Assembly (NCBI RefSeq): GCF_964275005.1
Contig: NC_092701.1
Coordinates: 34,288,520-34,352,519, forward strand
Length of the DNA: 64,000 bases
Reading direction: 5' to 3'
Source of the DNA: Diadema setosum
Taxonomy: Eukaryota; Echinodermata; Echinoidea; Diadematoida; Diadematidae
Shown here in pieces: positions 58,468 to 64,000 of this stretch; within the stretch, counting starts at the first letter, position 1; each line of letters starts with the position of its first letter. The notes below the pieces were generated by a model. The model worked only from the letters and a program-made list of their open reading frames with translations. It was not told the origin of the DNA and ran no database searches. A program made the translations under genes and the position numbers.

Positions 58468-58915
58468 GAAACTCATTCTTTTTTGTTGTTTATTTTATCA
58501 TCATTTACTAATCTCTTTTCTAACTTACAGGTAGCGGATTTCTTTGCAGGCCAAAGTCGGAAATGTAGTGTTGATTATTACTTATACATTTTCTCATGTT
58601 GTGACAGTTCTATTGGTTCTCATTTTAAAGTGAGCCAAAACCTAAGAACATTTTCACTTATAATTTCCAAAGAGTATTATGCAGGCACGCAAACTCATTT
58701 TAGTTGTATTTCATTTAAATGTAATGGGTAAGAGGGTATGAGAGAGAATGGAAAGTGCTGAGCTATGAAGTAAAATGGTAAAGTAAAAAGTTTTTCAGAT
58801 AGTATTACAAAAGAAACTCATTCTTTTTTGTTTGTTTATTTTATCATTATTTACTTATCTCTCTTCTAACTTAAAAGTAGTGGATCTCTTTGCAGCCCAA
58901 ATTCGAAAATGCCTA
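58468..58915 (+). repeat. Internal duplication, two ~100-bp copies
   Basis: GAAACTCATTCTTTTTTG...TCTTTGCAG...CGGAAATG at 58468-58565 recurs at 58812-58915 with about 15% changes. It contains acceptor-like TTTGCAG, but no frame continues. Confidence 0.65.
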
Positions 58916-60110
58916 GAGACAGCTAGTAACCAAATATGCTACTATAATCTAATAAATAAGAAATAACCATTCCAGTATGTATCTTAGTGTGCACAGTAAG
59001 ACAGATCAAATCAAATAGGAAGACATCTGAGCACTAAGCCTGAGGTCTGAATTTGCACTCAACTTCTTCCAATGGCTAACGGATGTTTAATTTTTGAATT
59101 TCACTGACCTCCAAATTTCACAAAGAAAACCTTCTTAGCATGATGGTTAATATGACATTTGACTGATATTGGAGATGTTTGCGAATCGGATCTACTACCT
59201 TTAATATTATTAAATCTAAAATGATTATTTGAGAGTTCGGAAATGCTGGAAATATCCTACCAGAAGGAGGCAAAATATAAATGGTTCACATTTACAATTC
59301 ATTTTGTTTTAAAAATTTTCTTATTTATTTTCGTTTTTGACAAACTCGCATACCAACGGCTGATATACTGTATAGTAAAGTGAATGTTTCATCTTCCAAA
59401 CAGCATCCAATGGGATGGAAAACTCCAACTGAAAGGTGGACACCGTGACCATACTCGCTAAAGAAAACGCGTAATAGGGGTCGTTTTTTCTCACGGATTA
59501 GATGGAAAGTGTGATGTACGAGCGTATATAATCAAAGGGTATCAAAAAGGCCGAAATTTGGGAAAATGGTATATTGTTCAATCATGATGAAGTACTTCTT
59601 TAGGGTGCAGGAAACATTTAAGGAATACTTGTTTTTAAGGCCCGAAAAAAATCATATGATCATTACCCGTTTAGGGGCCATTTTGAAAGTCCATGTATGA
59701 GCATGGTGTCCACCTTTTAATTGTCGCTACCCCTCCCGGGACAGTATCAAAGGACCGTTTTGTTAATTAACGCAATCTCCCCTTCCTTTAAAAATCCTGG
59801 CTTCAGACCTGCTAACGCGGGTATACAATAGAAAAAATAAAAGTTAAAACAACACCAGGAAAATCACTATTCTCAATTTTGCGGCGCGCTACGCGCACAG
59901 AGTCTCGAACACAATTAAACTTTGCAACTTCCTGGCAAAATGAGTTTTTACTATTTCCTAGATGAAATACCGTAACGCGATTGCATGCAACAAACAAAAA
60001 TACAAATTTCCTCGAGACTTTAAAACGTCATTAAAACAGTCAAAATTCACAATTTGCGGCGCGCTTCGCGCGCAAATTCTTATACAACTTTTGTAGTTCG
60101 GTCGTCCAAA

Positions 60111-60111
<1 letters not shown>

Positions 60112-60150
<39 letters not shown>

Positions 60151-60159
60151 GTCCAAAGA

Positions 60160-60208
<49 letters not shown>

Positions 60209-60336
60209 TATAAATAGCGAAAACTTTGAGCAAAGAAAATGGGTTTTCATCCCGATGAAAACCCATCTTCTTTGCTCAAAGTTTTCGCTATTTATTATTA
60301 CAATTGTTTCTGGTCAGTTTTTCCTTCCTTGTTTCA

Positions 60337-60394
<58 letters not shown>

Positions 60395-60396
60395 GT
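60112..60396. repeat. AT arrays around an 84-bp palindrome
   Basis: Three AT runs frame a near-perfect inverted repeat at 60211-60293 (arms with TAAATAGCGAAAACTTTGAG / CTCAAAGTTTTCGCTATTTA and GGGTTTTCATC). The right arm carries the same CCCATCTTCTTTGCTC word as the SINE tails at 19123 and 30062. Confidence 0.75.
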
Positions 60397-60810
60397 GTGT
60401 GTGTGTGTGTGTGTGTGCCATCATTGGTATTGGTGCCGAAGGTCCGTTTTTTTAGTGACCGCACCCCCTTGAAAAATCCTGGCTACGGGCCTGGTATGTG
60501 ACATTTCTCTTTAGAAGATTTACTCAAATGACATGACATGCTGTGAAAATGATTTCAAATTATTCAAACGACTTGAATGTTAAGTTTTCGTAAATTTACA
60601 TGACATTCACCCTGCACACATTCCTATACGTTTCACAAAATACCTGTGGCAAAGTTATCAATGGATGGATCTGCTGATCAAACATATGCCTTGTTAGTAT
60701 AAACGAACTCATTAAAATGCCTATTGCACGTCACGCCCACGACACCCACGAGTCATACAGCCAATGAGTTCGACACTAAGCAAACAAGGCCCACGAGACC
60801 GACACATTAA

Positions 60811-61135
60811 AGGTCGTGTTTACCTTTGGGAGCATAATTATGCGTAGGTCTGTTGTATCACAAAACATCCTACCGTGTAAAATTTTTGCAATAAAGCCTA
60901 AAATATGAGGAGATATGAGTATTTTTCTCATTAAACCGTAACTGTAGACGGTCTAAATAGTCTGGAAACATTTTGATTGTAACTATTGTTCACATTTTGT
61001 ATTTAACAATACTTAACATCGACTACACAAATTCAAATTTTTACAGTGGTTGTTTTTATCCCTAACTCACATTTTAGACCTATTTCAAAGCACTAATGCT
61101 GTTGTTTGTTTCTTCTGCAATGGTAAATTATGTCT
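60811..61135. mobile_element. 325-bp MITE with TTAA flanks
   Basis: TTAA precedes AGGTCGTGTTTACC, and GGTAAATTATGTCT precedes TTAA at the right. The terminal six-base TTTACC core and first AG match, so the TIRs are imperfect. An inverted, diverged second copy begins after TTAA at 62140. Confidence 0.6.
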
Positions 61136-62139
61136 TTAAGCCCCGTGTTGTAGCTGTCGAACTCGTGGGTAGTTTTTACCAAGTGTCTAAGACATGGGCT
61201 TTATTTGCCTATAGTGTCGAACTCATGGGCTGTAATGACTCGTGAGCTGTATGACTTATGGACCTGTATTCAATGTCGAACTCGTGGGCTGTATGGCTCG
61301 TGGGTGTCGGTCTCGTGGGATGACCCCTGATTTTAGTGTTTTCGCGGCGTTGATTCATGCTTTATTTCAATATTTCAGCCGTCTGTCATTTTGTTGTATA
61401 GCCTGGAACATTCGTTTGTCACGGCTCTCCACGATGATGATGTTATGGCTACATGTATACATAAACGTGCATCACCTAAAAAACAATTATACATAGACTA
61501 CGCACACAATGATGTATTTGCCATAATTTGCACACGTTCAGTCTAGTGCAAACTTAGTTCAATAGCTAAGCTACTATTTAAAACACATAAATCTAATCAC
61601 ACAAGATCAAGGCGTGAGAAACTACATTAGTCTACACACATAAAGTCAGGCGCGCTCATGATGTGACAGATTTTCAAGCGAATAGCTGCATAGTGTACAT
61701 AGGTATAAAATTTAGTTTTGCTTTCAAGGTCGTTTTGTAGACAAAATGAATGCGATTCTTTGACTCGCACAGATACCGAGAAAATGAATGCTTAGTCTAT
61801 GAAGAGGCCAGTGATTATGGGATTGGGTGACCTTATTCTATCTTTGTGTGGAAGTGTGTGTGTGTGTGCTCTTGTGTGTGTGCATTTCGTGTACAAAAGT
61901 GTACATGTATATATCTGAGTGCTATTTTGAATTATCATAAGCTTAAATACTAAGCGTTAAGATACATCAGATTACGTTGGATTCCAACAATTCACTTCAG
62001 TAGGCCTAGTGGATAAGGACGAAAACTGGTTTAAAAAATACGATTGAAATACGACTGATCTGGGGCTTCAATGAGCATTGATTTCATGAAATACCGATTG
62101 TTAATGGTGGTAAATCAAAACTTTATGGTGTTAAGTTAA
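61136..62139. other. Spacer between inverted MITEs
   Basis: A repeated phrase meaning TCGAACTCGTGGGCTGTA in variants occurs at 61158-61315 (at least four times), plus a GT run at 61855-61885. No gene seen. Confidence 0.5.
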
Positions 62140-62480
62140 AGGCATAATTTACCATTTACAGATGAAACAAAAAAACAGCGTTAGTACTTTGAAATAGTTC
62201 TAAAATGTGAGTTAGGGACAGAAGCAACCACTGTAAAAATTTGAATCCATATAATCGATATAAGTATTGTTTGATATATAAAATGTAAACAATGATTATA
62301 ATAAGTATGTTTCCAGACTAAACCATCTACAGTTTTTAGATTTTATTGCAAAAAAAAAACAAACAAATACAGTGTATATGGTAGGATATTTTCGGATTCA
62401 ACAGACCTACACAAGTGTATCAAATTTGATATCTTGATTTCTTTCTTTTTTTTTTAAATCACTACTCCCAAAGGTTGACT
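62140..62480 (-). mobile_element. Inverted second copy of the 325-bp MITE
   Basis: Reverse complement of the element at 60811: AGGCATAATTTACC, then CCTAACTC-type GTGAGTTAGGGAC, CACTGTAAAAATTTGAAT, and CTCCCAAAGGTTGAC near the far end, where the terminal TTAA has decayed. Confidence 0.6.
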
Positions 62481-64000
62481 GGATTTGAAATGGCATCTAG
62501 ATCTATGAGCAAAAATATCTTTTTTTGTTCTCGTAAAAGAAAGCAAATGCCATTCTACTTTGAAAATGTTACAGAAAACACCATGATGTTATATAGAACT
62601 ATAAAAGAAATGATCATGGAAAAAGCTAATAATTACAGAGTATATTGGGTGAGAAATGTTTTGATGAACCCATATAGATTCCCATTTTTATTTCTAAAGC
62701 CCAATGCACTTTAGTATTCAGAAAATATGCAAAAGAACATATTGCTTTCATGTAGCGTCACATGTAGTGTTTTGTTGTTGTTTTTTGCGGTAACACGGGA
62801 ATGAAATTAGAAATATCTTCGTGAATTCATTTTGATCTTTTAGAACAAAATGAACTAAAACTGTTGTTTTCTGGCAACTAGAAATATCAAACCCATATCT
62901 GCAGAAAAAAAAATGAAGAAGTGTAAAAAAAAAAATAATAATCATAACCTCCCTATGATCTACATTCTGTACGTTTGACTAAGAGGTGAGTTTTAATTCT
63001 TAATACAAGCGGTTATAACGATTTTGAAGAAGCAAACACTAAATTATTATGGAAACTTCTTTCCAGTCCAGTTTTGATAGAAGAATTAACACTTCACACA
63101 AACCAAATCGTCATTAACACAAGTTCACAAAACCAAAGGTATACATACATGAAGTATACAATAAGACCTAATTTCTCAGTGGGTCAGCGTATTGCACCCT
63201 CCCGCACCCTTCTTTAACTCCGGCAATATTTTAAAGGTACACTATATGTCAATATTCATTTCCTTGCAGATACAGATAGAGATCTAGGAATAGTAAATAT
63301 TTAATTCTCATCATCAGTACTCATGTTTGCTCTCAGACCGTCCCGTCATGTGTTAACCAAGCACTTACAAAAGACACGATAAACTTCACCTTCATGCACA
63401 ACTTGGTGTGACAAAATAATTTCGATATTGTCAAACATTTTCTTGGTCTCCAGCATATTCTATCAGAACAGGGTCTCCGATAAGGAACACTCACACAGAA
63501 TGACTTGAATGTCTTTGCTGGAATATATAGCATTACGTTTGCTGCTATTTTTCCTGTTTGACATGTTTATTACAAGACTTAAAGGCACCTCCATTGCAAC
63601 CGCAGTAATCCCAAAGAATACCGTGCAAACATCGAGATTATCATCTTGTATTTCTTCTTTTTTGAAAGTGTGTGTTTGTCTGGAGTTTCAACTCCGGGGT
63701 TAGAAGAGCAGAATAATAATGAAAAACAAATCCTGAATTCCGGTGGGTTTTTTTTTTTTCTTTTTTTTTTTCAGGCTACCCACTGCGAAACTTTTCATTC
63801 GAAGTAAGGGTGCGCCGATCTTGTTTGTGAGGATATTTGCATGTAAAATGGCTTAACTCTTTCCATAAGCATTGAAGATTTTACTTTGAAAAAACAAGAA
63901 ATATATCTATTACAATAAATCAGAAGTGGTATTCCTTTGATTACAGCCATGACACAGAAATGAAGAATAAAGAAAACGGGATATTGATCTCTTCTCACTT
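62481..64000. other. Unassigned right-end region
   Basis: AT-rich, with poly-A and poly-T tracts (62906, 63747-63770) and short open frames lacking any recognised domain. Confidence 0.5.

Larger units (their letters stand above)
57626..60493. mobile_element. 2.9 kb TIR element with GTATG target duplication
   Basis: Left end CAGGCCCGTAGCC and right end GGCTACGGGCCTG are perfect 13-base inverted repeats. GTATG flanks both (57621-57625 and 60494-60498). CAG-starting ends and a 5-base duplication would fit a hAT5-like element, but no transposase was found. The interior contains poly-G/poly-C, an internal duplication, GCGGCGCGC blocks and AT arrays. A related older right end, CCTGGCTTCAGACCTG, lies at 59797-59812. 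Confidence 0.75.

Noticed and set aside
60054..60392. Open frames made of Tyr-Ile repeats
   Set aside because: They are translations of AT microsatellites.
62475..62714. 79-codon Met/Lys/Phe-rich open frame
   Set aside because: AT-rich composition and no family; partly overlaps the end of the inverted MITE.

Overview
The window is animal (eukaryotic) DNA: about 37-40% GC by eye, short exons separated by long introns with GT/AG borders, many fold-back and TIR elements, a tRNA-headed SINE and a non-LTR retrotransposon tail. EGF and SEA modules, an MFSD6-type carrier and the repeat families together suggest a marine invertebrate deuterostome, most likely an echinoderm. The species cannot be fixed from sequence alone.

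Two host genes are supported. (1) On the + strand, 3412-40210, is the 3' part of a modular type I membrane protein. Sixteen exons join in one open frame of 1018 codons plus stop. The order is ADAMTS-spacer-like region, Ser/Thr mucin stretch, EGF, then two copies of a cassette (calcium-binding EGF, EGF, EGF-like, SEA), then a third calcium-binding EGF, a transmembrane helix and a cytoplasmic tail. The 5' exons lie outside the window. (2) On the - strand, 55189 down to 46798, six exons encode 607 codons of a major facilitator of the MFSD6 type. Its last exon was not found.

The cassette duplications of gene 1 are visible at DNA level. Unit A (16111-27126) and unit B (27127-37693) are near-identical tandem blocks including introns, SINE, LINE tail and a 1.2 kb TIR element. 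Unit C (about 37694-38700) is a partial third copy. An older, decayed unit 0 lies in pieces between 4.6 and 16.1 kb.

Unit 0 is interrupted by an ~8 kb DNA transposon (7453-15407) with 15-bp perfect terminal repeats inside longer imperfect ones, flanked by TTAA. Units A and B keep the matching site without the insertion, so the insertion is read directly. The element carries decayed THAP-domain exons on + and, on -, decayed exons resembling the zinc-binding C-terminal (ballast) domain of P2X7 receptors. THAP plus TTAA points to the Kolobok superfamily. The pairing with a P2X7-C-like gene is the most unusual thing in the window.

Other insertions with readable ends: a 728-bp TIR element at 5494-6221 with 7-bp target duplication and a 30-bp miniature with the same ends at 42071-42100; TTAA-flanked MITEs at 15572-16009 and 60811-61135; a 2.9 kb element at 57626-60493 with inverted GCCCGTAGCC-type ends and a GTATG duplication; and a MITE 20 bp from a splice donor of the MFSD6-like gene. 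The large first intron of that gene also holds a four-unit ~166-bp satellite. From 40.2 to 46.8 kb and from 55.2 to 64 kb only repeats and unassigned DNA were seen.
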